Below, in pieces: positions 1-6,593 of a stretch of DNA of 28,812 nt. The notes under the pieces are model-generated. The model was not told the DNA's origin and made no database searches. It saw only the letters and a list, made by a program, of their open reading frames with translations. The position numbers were made by a program, and so were the translations under genes. Position 1 is the stretch's first letter, and every line of letters begins with the position of its first letter. This DNA comes from JBGVMW01 sp045122835 (GTDB taxonomy: Bacteria > Bacillota > Clostridia > Lachnospirales > Lachnospiraceae): contig JBGVIB010000170.1 of the NCBI GenBank assembly GCA_045122835.1, positions 1 through 28,812 of the forward strand, given 5' to 3'.

Positions 1-132
1 TTACAGGCTCTTTCATATGCATTTGGGGGTTCGAATTTTAAAGATTTTATTTCAGGCTTACTATTGGGATTGTCAATTGCAGAAATGCTGGTTGGAGTTT
101 ATGTTGTTGGAAAATCATTGGCAGGAAGATAA
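1..132 (+). CDS. C-terminal end of a membrane protein (cut by the window edge)
   Basis: The reading frame is open from the first base to a TAA at 130-132 and encodes the last 43 residues of a protein. The visible part is rich in Leu, Ile, Val and Gly and forms one probable membrane helix (GLLLGLSIAEMLVGVYVVG), ending in a short basic tail (KSLAGR). The start lies outside the window, so neither length nor family can be judged and no function is assigned. The next gene starts 53 bases downstream with its own ribosome binding site. Confidence 0.55.
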   Translation, partial: LQALSYAFGGSNFKDFISGLLLGLSIAEMLVGVYVVGKSLAGR

Positions 133-185
133 ATTTCAGTATATCGGTGCGTTTAACAGAGAGATGAATTTGAGGAGGTGTTCCA

Positions 186-620
186 ATGATTAGAAAAGCA
201 ACAAATGGCGATAGTCGTGTTTTAGCAGAAATGGCTATTCAAATGTGGGATAGTCATACTATTGATGAATTAGAAACAGAGTTTGGTGAAACACTTGATG
301 ACGAACAAGCGGCATTCTTTATTAAGTTTGTAAATAATATATCCGTGGGATTCGCGCAATGTGGGCTACGAACTGATTATGTTGAAGGCACGGAAAGTTC
401 TCCTGTAGGTTATTTGGAAGGTATTTTCGTTAAAGAAGATTACCGCAATAACGGTTATGCAAAAGAAATGCTTTTGGCTTGTGAAAAGTGGGCAAAAGAT
501 ATGGGGTGTACAGAGTTTGCAAGCGATTGTGAATTGGATAATATTGGGAGTTTGAAATTCCATATTGCGATGGGTTTTGATGAAGCAAACCGCATTATCT
601 GTTTTAAGAAAATAATCTGA
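186..620 (+). CDS. aac(6'): AAC(6')-type aminoglycoside N-acetyltransferase (GNAT family)
   Basis: A 144-residue single-domain GNAT protein predicted to transfer acetyl from acetyl-CoA to the 6'-amino group of aminoglycosides in the cytoplasm. The segment GTESSPVGYLEGIFV, the acetyl-CoA loop RNNGYA (about residues 93-98) and CTEFASDCELDN (about 114-125) closely resemble chromosomal AAC(6')-I enzymes such as those of Acinetobacter, and the length fits that family. The start is supported by GAGGAGGTG just upstream. A hairpin at 687-719 can end transcription. It may be an intrinsic, poorly expressed gene, or an acetyltransferase with another amine substrate; the family call is firmer than the drug specificity. 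Confidence 0.8.
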   Translation: MIRKATNGDSRVLAEMAIQMWDSHTIDELETEFGETLDDEQAAFFIKFVNNISVGFAQCGLRTDYVEGTESSPVGYLEGIFVKEDYRNNGYAKEMLLACEKWAKDMGCTEFASDCELDNIGSLKFHIAMGFDEANRIICFKKII

Positions 621-686
621 AAGAATTGACAAATTCCAATTTATTGAACACTTGAAACTTACAGTTTGTACCGCCTTTGCGTCACC

Positions 687-719
687 CTCCCACGAGCAGA
701 TTGCATCTGCCCATGGGAG
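687..719 (+). terminator. Hairpin after the acetyltransferase gene
   Basis: A 14-position stem (687-700 with 706-719, two G-T-type wobbles) around a 5-base loop, followed by TACTTTTA. It lies 67 bases after the acetyltransferase stop and probably ends that transcript. The T tract is short, so the call is moderate. Confidence 0.5.
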
Positions 720-753
720 TACTTTTATGCCTTAATAATAACCACCCTTACAG

Positions 754-873
754 CTACCATGAATACAAACGAAAATATTCTTCTTGTACATCAAGAAGAA
801 CTTGGACATTAATATCTAATTCTTTAGCTATTGCTCGTATTTGAGCAGCACTGTTGAATGAGCGGTGAAAAAA
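754..873 (-). pseudogene. Remnant of a short coding sequence
   Basis: On the minus strand a 39-codon frame runs from just after a stop at 874-876 to TAG at 754-756 and reads like real protein (…NSAAQIRAIAKELDINVQVL…, then …VQEEYFRLYSW). There is no start codon with a ribosome binding site, so it looks like the tail of a decayed or truncated gene. I do not recognise the family. It is the only coding-like signal in the 621-1076 gap apart from the hairpin at 687-719. Confidence 0.3.
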
Positions 874-1076
874 TCATTTTTGCCCTTGAAAATGCCTAGA
901 AATACATAAAAAATGATGTGAAAAAGTACCTTTTATACCACAAGTATAATGACACCTAAAGTTTTTTATGCTAAAGTACGATATAGAAAGAGATAAAAAG
1001 CGGACAAGTGCATCATACAGAAAACAAATACTATGAAATGCACAATAAACAAGATGTCCAGAAAGGAAAAGCAATC

Positions 1077-1208
1077 ATGAAAACAGTTTTATTCGCATAC
1101 AACCAGAATAGTGAACGTTACAATGAAGCACTGCTCAAAGATATAGCGCAGAGCTTAGCTTTCATGTGTTCATATAAGGTAAGAATAAGGCGAAGAAACT
1201 GTGTATGA
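1077..1208 (+). CDS. Small hypothetical protein, possibly truncated
   Basis: A 43-residue frame (MKTVLFAYNQNSERYNEAL…) whose ATG is preceded by GAAAGGAAAAGC, a plausible ribosome binding site. The frame is also open upstream to an ATG at 1008, but that start has no binding site. The protein has a hydrophobic start, an amphipathic middle and a very basic end (KVRIRRRN). I do not recognise it. It could be the 5' stub of a longer gene disrupted before rtcB. A terminator follows at 1254-1288. Confidence 0.35.
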   Translation: MKTVLFAYNQNSERYNEALLKDIAQSLAFMCSYKVRIRRRNCV

Positions 1209-1253
1209 TAGAAACAGGTGTTGCTCACCAGGCATCATTACATTGCAATCAGG

Positions 1254-1288
1254 AACCGCTTATCTTGTATGGGGTAGGCGGTTTTTTT
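1254..1288 (+). terminator. Intrinsic terminator upstream of rtcB
   Basis: Stem 1254-1262 with 1275-1283 (one wobble), then a run of seven T. It separates the small upstream frame from rtcB, which implies that rtcB has its own promoter or is reached by readthrough. Confidence 0.65.
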
Positions 1289-1349
1289 GTATACTAAGAA
1301 ATGAATTTTGTGTCTCTAAAAACGCATATTTGCAGAAAGGAAGTATAAA

Positions 1350-2552
1350 ATGTTTGAAATTAAAGGAGAAGTAAACACGGCCATCTGCTACGCAAAAGTA
1401 GTAGAGGAGGAAGCCATAGAGCAGATCAAAAGAATGTGCAATTATCCATTTACGGAAGGCAGCCAAATAAGAATTATGCCAGATGTACATGCAGGAAAAG
1501 GATGCACCATTGGAACCACCATGACCATTACCGATAAAGCCGTACCAAACATTGTAGGTGTGGACATCGGTTGTGGAATGTACACCATAAATCTTGGAAA
1601 AATTGATATTGATTTTTCAAAATTAGATGAGGCAGCCCATTTTGTGCCATCCGGCAGACATATCTGGAATGGAAAACAGGAGCCGTTTGATTTGCAGGAA
1701 CTTCGTTGCTATAGAAGCTTGAAAAATACAAAATGGTTAGAGCGAAGCCTTGGAACATTAGGCGGCGGCAATCATTTTATTGAGGTAGACGAAGCAGCAG
1801 ATGGTACAAAATATCTTGTCATTCATACAGGCAGTAGAAACCTTGGCAAACAGGTAGCAGAAATTTACCAGCAGTTAGCTATAGACTTAAATAAAGGCAA
1901 GGAAACTTATTTTATACAGAGGGATGAAATCATCAGAACCTTTAAGGAGCAGGGACGAAGAAAAGAAATACAGGATGCATTAAAGGCAATTTCATGGGAG
2001 AGAAGAGAGGCAACTATGCCGGAGGATTTATGCTATTTGTACGGCAGCTACTTTGAGGATTATCTCCATGATGTGGAAATTTGTCAGCGATTTGCAAGAC
2101 GCAATCGTGAAAAAATTGCAGAGGTATTGCTTGCACGAACCGGCATAACCGGAGGTGAAGCCTTCCATACCATTCATAATTATATTGATACAGAGGAAAT
2201 GATTTTGAGAAAGGGCGCAATCGCAGCCCATAAGGGAGAAAAAGTGCTGATTCCAATTAATATGAAGGATGGAAGTGTGCTTGCCGTGGGAAAAGGAAAT
2301 CCGGACTGGAATTATTCGGCACCACACGGAGCTGGACGTGTCATGTCAAGAACCAAGGCAAAGAATACGCTGAGCATGGAATCTTACAAGAATATGATGG
2401 AGGGAGTTTACACAACTTCTGTTAATGAAGCAACTTTAGACGAGGCACCAATGGCATACAAATCTTTGTCAGACATTATTGATGTTATCAAGGAGTCTGT
2501 AGATGTCATTGATGTAATGAAACCAATTTATAATTTTAAGGCATCTGACTAG
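1350..2552 (+). CDS. rtcB: RtcB-family RNA-splicing ligase
   Basis: RtcB joins 2',3'-cyclic-phosphate (or 3'-phosphate) and 5'-OH RNA ends using GTP and Mn2+, in tRNA or rRNA repair. The 400-residue protein matches the family's usual length and carries its signature segments in order: MPDVHAGKGCTIGTT, VGVDIGCGM (the Mn-binding Asp/Cys motif), GTLGGGNHFIEV, HTGSRNLG, and GKGNPDWNYSAPHGAGR, where His326 is the expected guanylylated histidine. Every motif residue I can check is present, so the enzyme should be active. GAAAGGAAG before the ATG sets the start. It stands alone, without archease or an RtcA gene nearby. A dyad follows at 2558-2590 (GTTTGAAAA / TTTTCAAAC). Confidence 0.93.
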   Translation: MFEIKGEVNTAICYAKVVEEEAIEQIKRMCNYPFTEGSQIRIMPDVHAGKGCTIGTTMTITDKAVPNIVGVDIGCGMYTINLGKIDIDFSKLDEAAHFVPSGRHIWNGKQEPFDLQELRCYRSLKNTKWLERSLGTLGGGNHFIEVDEAADGTKYLVIHTGSRNLGKQVAEIYQQLAIDLNKGKETYFIQRDEIIRTFKEQGRRKEIQDALKAISWERREATMPEDLCYLYGSYFEDYLHDVEICQRFARRNREKIAEVLLARTGITGGEAFHTIHNYIDTEEMILRKGAIAAHKGEKVLIPINMKDGSVLAVGKGNPDWNYSAPHGAGRVMSRTKAKNTLSMESYKNMMEGVYTTSVNEATLDEAPMAYKSLSDIIDVIKESVDVIDVMKPIYNFKASD

Positions 2553-2613
2553 AGCGTGTTTGAAAAATTACTAGAAACCGATTTTCAAACATATTGCAGG
2601 AATCCGGTTCTGG

Positions 2614-2645
2614 TGTACTGTACCAGATATCAATGGTACAGTACA
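2614..2645. promoter_or_regulatory. Perfect 12-bp palindrome upstream of the XRE regulator
   Basis: TGTACTGTACCA (2614-2625) and its exact complement (2634-2645) are separated by 8 bases and lie about 90 bases before the XRE gene. This is the usual shape and place of an autoregulatory operator, though it could also form an RNA hairpin. Binding by the neighbouring regulator is inferred. Confidence 0.45.
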
Positions 2646-2731
2646 GCAAATATGGTAGTTATTTATTGTTCGTTGTACCAGTATGAATCACCCTAAATAC
2701 TGGTCAGATGCTGGAACTGGAGGAAAATCAA

Positions 2732-2986
2732 ATGTTACAAATGCCTACCATTGATATGGTAAAAACAGGACAAAATATTATGAACTTAAGACAGCAGGCT
2801 GGATTGTCTGTAAAAGAGTTACAAGACATCTTTGGTTTTGCAACACCCCAGGCAATCTACAAGTGGCAGCATGGAACGGCAATGCCTACTATTGATAATC
2901 TGGTAGGATTATCTGCTGTGTTTCAAGTTTCCATTGAGGAGATTCTGGTGTTGTCAGATGCAGAGCAGGTGCAGATGAGTGCCTGA
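2732..2986 (+). CDS. Small XRE-family helix-turn-helix regulator
   Basis: An 84-residue protein that is almost entirely one Cro/CI-type helix-turn-helix domain: helix 2-turn-helix 3 falls in LSVKELQDIFGFATPQAIYKWQHG, followed by MPTIDNLVGLSAVFQVSIEEIL, the usual closing helices. I chose ATG 2732 because GGAGG (2719-2723) lies 8 bases before it; the in-frame ATG at 2708 has no binding site and would add only MLELEENQ. No effector domain is present. The palindrome at 2614-2645 may be its operator. No toxin-like or phage partner adjoins it. Confidence 0.8.
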   Translation: MLQMPTIDMVKTGQNIMNLRQQAGLSVKELQDIFGFATPQAIYKWQHGTAMPTIDNLVGLSAVFQVSIEEILVLSDAEQVQMSA

Positions 2987-3024
2987 ATATATGATGTACA
3001 TATGGGGGTAATCATAGAAGTTAT

Positions 3025-3082
3025 GTAACCATTCAGAACTAGGACAATACAATTATGTATTGTCCTGGTTCTGTATGGTTAT
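3025..3082 (+). mobile_element. Minimal copy of the GTAAC…GTTAC MITE family (copy E)
   Basis: This is a near-perfect hairpin of two 27-base arms (3025-3051 and 3056-3082). Its left arm GTAACCATTCAGAACTAGGAC matches the left end of the full copy at 3284. The flanking 8-mers do not match well, so it may be an old or internally deleted copy. With copy A and the promoter at 3239-3267 it accounts for most of the gap 2987-3517. Confidence 0.55.
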
Positions 3083-3238
3083 GATTTGCACACTTAGAAA
3101 AATATTCTGTGTGGTTCAGTGGGGGTATTTTCAAGCCCTTCTAGGAAGGAGTGATTTCATTTACTCCATTTGAGTCCATTTGCCCCTACATCGATTGGCA
3201 ACAACACAGCAGATAATAATTAAGACAAGCATAATACA

Positions 3239-3267
3239 TTGATATTTAACGGCGTTAGTAATATAAT
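3239..3267 (+). promoter_or_regulatory. Sigma-A promoter upstream of the MFS gene
   Basis: TTGATA (3239-3244), a 17-base spacer, then TATAAT (3262-3267). Transcription would start near 3274 and pass through the MITE at 3284-3485 before reaching the transporter at 3518, giving a leader of about 245 bases. Confidence 0.65.
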
Positions 3268-3283
3268 GACAAAGAAAATATCT

Positions 3284-3485
3284 GTAACTATTCAGAACCA
3301 GGACAATACAAGCTTGTATTGTGCTGAACTGCACAGTCCGTATGAAAACGTAGTGGCAGCAGGCCAAAATCCATCACCGTAGGTGAGTTCTGCAAATCGA
3401 AGCAAGCTTCGATTGGATTTTTGCCTGTTATTATGAATGCAATTCATAATAACATTGGTAACCTATGAGGGTACTGAATAGTTAC
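3284..3485 (+). mobile_element. IS66-like MITE, 202 bp (copy A), in the leader of the MFS gene
   Basis: Ends GTAACTATTCAG (3284-3295) and CTGAATAGTTAC (3474-3485) are exact inverted repeats. Flanks AAATATCT (3276-3283) and AAACATCT (3486-3493) agree at 7 of 8 bases, as expected for an aged 8-bp target duplication. It encodes no protein. Internally it is a chain of hairpins: ACAATACAAG/CTTGTATTGT, GTGC/GCAC, AATCGAAG-CAAG-CTTCGATT, and GTTATTATGAAT/ATTCATAATAAC (3427-3438/3442-3453). Shared blocks with copy B (17599) and copy C (24105) define a family. Confidence 0.8.
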
Positions 3486-3517
3486 AAACATCTTAATATG
3501 TGAAGGAGTAACATCAT

Positions 3518-4684
3518 ATGGTTTCACTTTTATTAGCAATCATTTACATTGCATTTATCAGTTTAGGATTGCCGGATTCTTTGTTAGGTTCTGCCTGGCC
3601 TGTTATGTATAAAGAGCTGAACGCGCCTCTGTCCTATGCAGGAATTATATCAATGATTATTTCAGCAGGCACTATTGTTTCCAGTTTATTTTCAGATAAA
3701 GTTACAAGAAAATTAGGTGCAGGACTAGTAACAGCAATCAGCGTTTTTCTTACAGCCAGTGCATTATTTGGATTTTCCATATCTGGTTCCTTTTTCATGC
3801 TGTGTCTGTTTGCCATACCGTATGGTTTAGGTGCAGGTGCAGTAGATGCGGCACTGAATAATTACGTGGCACTGCACTACAATTCCAGACAGATGAGTTG
3901 GTTGCATTGCTTTTGGGGTGTGGGAGCCTCAATAAGTCCATATATTATGGGATATGCCATTGGTGCAGGGCATGGTTGGAGAAATGGATATAGTGTGGTA
4001 TCTATGATACAGATTATTCTTACTGTGCTTTTGTTTTTGTCATTACCACTTTGGAAAAAGTGCAACAATACTATACCAGACAGTGAAGATTATGAATCAC
4101 CAATCGGTTTGAAAGATGCTTTAAAAATTAAAGGTGTTATATTTGTGTTAATATCATTTTTTTCTTATTGTGCATTTGAATCAACTGCCGGTCTTTGGGT
4201 AGGTACATATCTGGTGGAAAATCTGGGTATGAATAGCCAGACAGCTGCAAATTTTGCATCACTTTTTTATCTTGGAATTACCTTTGGACGTTTCTTATGT
4301 GGTTTTATTGCAGATAAATTTGGGGATAAAAATATGATAAGAATGGGCGTGGCAACTATGTTTCTGGGGGTGGTGCTGGTTATGATTCCTGTAAATATAA
4401 CTATAATCCCACTTGTGGGACTTATGATTGCAGGTATCGGTGCAGCACCGGTATATCCTTGTATTATTCATGCCACTCCGAATAATTTTGGAAAGGAAAA
4501 TTCCCATGCAATCATTGGCATACAAATGGCAAGTGCCTATGTGGGCAGCACTTTTATGCCGCCTGTATTCGGATTTCTGGCAGAAAATGTCAATATTGCA
4601 ATTTATCCATTTTATCTGTTGGTTTTTGTTGTGTTACTGTTTGTAATGTCTGAAAAAGTAAATCGTGTGGTGGGTAATAGATAA
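3518..4684 (+). CDS. MFS transporter (12 predicted membrane helices)
   Basis: A 388-residue major facilitator protein, almost entirely hydrophobic, with the typical 6+6 helix layout. The loop between helices 2 and 3 carries a motif-A-like DKVTRKLG and the equivalent loop in the second half has GRFLCGFIADKFGDKN. The segment WLHCFWGVGASISPYIMG recalls FucP/sugar-type carriers, but this does not fix the substrate. GAAGGAG before the ATG sets the start. The gene is transcribed toward the ABC operon and the two meet at the hairpin 4693-4720. Its leader holds MITE copy A. Confidence 0.85.
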   Translation: MVSLLLAIIYIAFISLGLPDSLLGSAWPVMYKELNAPLSYAGIISMIISAGTIVSSLFSDKVTRKLGAGLVTAISVFLTASALFGFSISGSFFMLCLFAIPYGLGAGAVDAALNNYVALHYNSRQMSWLHCFWGVGASISPYIMGYAIGAGHGWRNGYSVVSMIQIILTVLLFLSLPLWKKCNNTIPDSEDYESPIGLKDALKIKGVIFVLISFFSYCAFESTAGLWVGTYLVENLGMNSQTAANFASLFYLGITFGRFLCGFIADKFGDKNMIRMGVATMFLGVVLVMIPVNITIIPLVGLMIAGIGAAPVYPCIIHATPNNFGKENSHAIIGIQMASAYVGSTFMPPVFGFLAENVNIAIYPFYLLVFVVLLFVMSEKVNRVVGNR

Positions 4685-4692
4685 TAAAAAAT

Positions 4693-4720
4693 GCCTATCC
4701 TGTCAGTACACAGGATAGGC
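4693..4720 (-). terminator. Terminator of the amino-acid ABC operon
   Basis: A perfect 11-bp stem (4693-4703 with 4710-4720) with a 6-base loop. On the minus strand it is followed by ATTTTTTATT, so it fits best as the terminator of the ABC operon. It may also stop the MFS transcript coming from the left. Confidence 0.75.
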
Positions 4721-4794
4721 GGTGACAACCTCCTATAATAAGCTGGTGGAATATGTTTCCACTAATTCTACTCTGGTCATAATCTCTCTGCGTT

Positions 4795-5580
4795 TTACCC
4801 TTGCGTAAATCGAGACAAAAACTGTCTAGTGCGTTCTTCCTTCGGATTTTCAAATACATCTAACGGATTTCCTTGTTCTAAAATTCGCCCATCATCCATG
4901 AAAATCACATGATTTGCCACATCTCTGGCGAATGCCATTTCATGAGTGACAATCACCATAGTGGTATTCTGCTCTGCCAATTCTTTCATAACTTTAAGAA
5001 CCTCACCGGTAAGTTCCGGGTCCAACGCAGAGGTTGGTTCGTCAAAGCAAAGAATATCCGGCTGCAGTGCAAGAGCACGGGCAATTGCCACACGCTGACA
5101 CTGTCCGCCTGACAGCTGGTGCGGGTAATTAGTCATTCGCTCTGAAAGTCCCATCTGCTTTAACAAAGTCTCTGCCTGTGCCTCAATTTCCGCATTAATT
5201 TCTTTTTTTCTTGCTTTATAATCCGGCTGTTCTTTTGCTAACAATTGTTTTGCTAACATAACATTTTCCAGTGCAGTATACTGTGGAAACAGATTAAAAG
5301 ACTGGAACACCAGACCAAAGTGAAGACGCTTTTTGCGGATTTCAGATTCTTTCTGAGTGGCAGGATTCTCGGCATCAAATAAGGTTTCTCCATTAACACG
5401 GATGATACCACCAGTTGGACGCTCTAAGAAATTTAAGCACCTAAGAAGTGTTGTTTTTCCACTTCCGGAGGAACCGATAATAGACACAACCTGTCCTTTC
5501 TCTAAAGAGAAGCTGATGTCCTTTAATATTTCCGTTCCATCAAATGATTTTTGAATGTGTTCAACTTCTAAAATTGACAT
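4795..5580 (-). CDS. Polar amino-acid ABC transporter, ATP-binding protein (GlnQ/HisP type)
   Basis: A 261-residue ATPase that powers uptake through the adjacent permease. It has Walker A GSSGSGKTT (about residues 36-44), a Q-loop in GLVFQSFNLFP, the ABC signature LSGGQCQRVAIARA, Walker B ILCFDEPTSALDPE and the switch histidine in VIVTHEM, all intact. Its insertion between Walker A and the signature is slightly longer than in GlnQ, with a Lys/Glu-rich stretch. It starts 16 bases after the permease stop, last in the binding protein-permease-ATPase operon. The protein is cytoplasmic and peripheral to the membrane. Confidence 0.92.
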   Translation of the reverse strand: MSILEVEHIQKSFDGTEILKDISFSLEKGQVVSIIGSSGSGKTTLLRCLNFLERPTGGIIRVNGETLFDAENPATQKESEIRKKRLHFGLVFQSFNLFPQYTALENVMLAKQLLAKEQPDYKARKKEINAEIEAQAETLLKQMGLSERMTNYPHQLSGGQCQRVAIARALALQPDILCFDEPTSALDPELTGEVLKVMKELAEQNTTMVIVTHEMAFARDVANHVIFMDDGRILEQGNPLDVFENPKEERTRQFLSRFTQG

Positions 5581-5596
5581 AAGTGCAGTTCCTCCT

Positions 5597-6283
5597 TTAT
5601 TTAAAGTAATCTAATTTTTTCTCTAACCGTCCAAGAAGGACTGTGAGAATACCATTAAAGACAAGATAGTAAATGGCTGTAAAAAACAGTGGCCAGATGG
5701 CACCGGAAATACCCTGGGAGCCCTTCATAAATGCCTGTCCAGCCCAGATAATTTCCTGTAGCGCAATGATGCGTGCAAGGGAAGTATCTTTTACTAATGT
5801 AATAATTTCGTTGGACATTGGTGGCACAATGCGTTTAATCATCTGAAGAAGTGTGACCTTGAAGAAGATTTGTCTTTTTGTCATACCAAGTACAAGACCA
5901 GCTTCTTCCTGTCCAACTGGCACACCCTGAATCCCACCACGGTAAATTTCGGAGAAATAGCAGGCGTAGTTTAAAATAAAGGATACGGATGCTGCCATGA
6001 AACGTCCGGTTTCACCGCCGCCCCAGATAGGATTATGTAACACCAGACCAGGGAAATAATAAATAATCAACAACTGAATCATAAGAGGGGTACCTCTCAC
6101 AATCCAGACAATAATTTTTGTAAAATAGCTAAGTGGCTTAAACTTAGACATAGAGCCAAAGGCAATAATCAGTCCAAGTGGAAACGCACCTATCAGTGTA
6201 ACAAAGAAAAGTTTTAATGTCTGCAAAAAGCCAGTGTTTAAGGCTTCTATGACAATGGGAAGTTGTTCTAAAAATTGTTCCAT
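5597..6283 (-). CDS. Polar amino-acid ABC transporter, permease (HisM/GlnP family)
   Basis: A 228-residue membrane protein of the His/Glu/Gln/Arg/opine permease family, expected to work as a homodimer because only one permease gene is present. The N-terminal FLQTLKLFFVTLIGAFPLGLI helix, WIVRGTPLMIQLLIIYY and the EAA loop (QEEAGLVLGMTKRQIFFKVTLLQ) that contacts the ATPase are typical, as is PPMSNEIITLVKDTSLARII. It is separated from the binding-protein gene by a structured gap of 310 bases and is closely followed by the ATPase. Confidence 0.92.
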   Translation of the reverse strand: MEQFLEQLPIVIEALNTGFLQTLKLFFVTLIGAFPLGLIIAFGSMSKFKPLSYFTKIIVWIVRGTPLMIQLLIIYYFPGLVLHNPIWGGGETGRFMAASVSFILNYACYFSEIYRGGIQGVPVGQEEAGLVLGMTKRQIFFKVTLLQMIKRIVPPMSNEIITLVKDTSLARIIALQEIIWAGQAFMKGSQGISGAIWPLFFTAIYYLVFNGILTVLLGRLEKKLDYFK

Positions 6284-6331
6284 ATGTTGTTCCTGCTTTC
6301 TTCTTTCTATCTATTCAACTAATTTCAAACA

Positions 6332-6461
6332 GGATTGCTCACTCGCTGAGCAATCCGTACATACATCATGCTGATTTTGTATGTGTGCATATAATTTACA
6401 AAACTCCCATGTTGAATAGATTTATGGTAATGCTGAACATGACGGCATGGGAGTTTTGTAA
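6332..6461 (-). repeat. Two intercistronic hairpins before the permease gene
   Basis: GGATTGCTCA (6332-6341) pairs exactly with 6347-6356. A larger stem of 16 bases pairs 6396-6411 with 6446-6461 (core ACAAAACTCCCATG). Neither has a clear T tract on the minus strand. They lie within the ABC operon between binding-protein and permease genes and are likely RNA-processing or stabilising structures; that role is inferred. Confidence 0.45.
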
Positions 6462-6497
6462 CTACTCAGTACCTTGTTTCTATACTAAATAGTTCAT
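6458..6497. mobile_element. Relic MITE ends (copy F)
   Basis: GTAACTACTCAGTACC at 6458-6473 and TACTAAATAGTTCAT ending near 6497 resemble the two ends of the GTAAC MITE family brought together with almost no interior. The ends are diverged and there is no flanking duplication, so this is a tentative relic inside the ABC operon gap. Confidence 0.35.
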
Positions 6498-6505
6498 AAC
6501 ATTCA

Positions 6506-6568
6506 AAAAGTATATGTAAATTTGCATGTGGCAGCTTGCTCACAAAGTGCAAATTCACATATACTTTT
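6506..6568 (-). terminator. Partial terminator or 3' end hairpin after the binding-protein gene
   Basis: AAAAGTATATGT (6506-6517) pairs exactly with 6557-6568, and the inner segments AATTTGCA and TGCAAATT pair as well. On the minus strand the stem ends in CTTTTT. It begins 26 bases after the binding-protein stop. Leaky termination here would explain how binding protein is made in excess over the permease and ATPase from one operon. Confidence 0.6.
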
Positions 6569-6593
6569 GCAGATAGTTAAAGTCTCACAAAAT

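Noticed and set aside
2549..2559. CTAGAGCGTGT at 2549-2559 repeated in reverse at about 17833-17843, with a similar CTAGAGCGCG near 12793
   Set aside because: An 11-base match with no extension, no flanking duplication and no shared structure is too little to call an element family.
3025..3485. CRISPR array or riboswitch as an explanation of the repeated hairpins
   Set aside because: There are no regular spacers and no Cas genes. Exact inverted ends with 8-bp flanking repeats fit transposition better, although an RNA role of the interior is left open.
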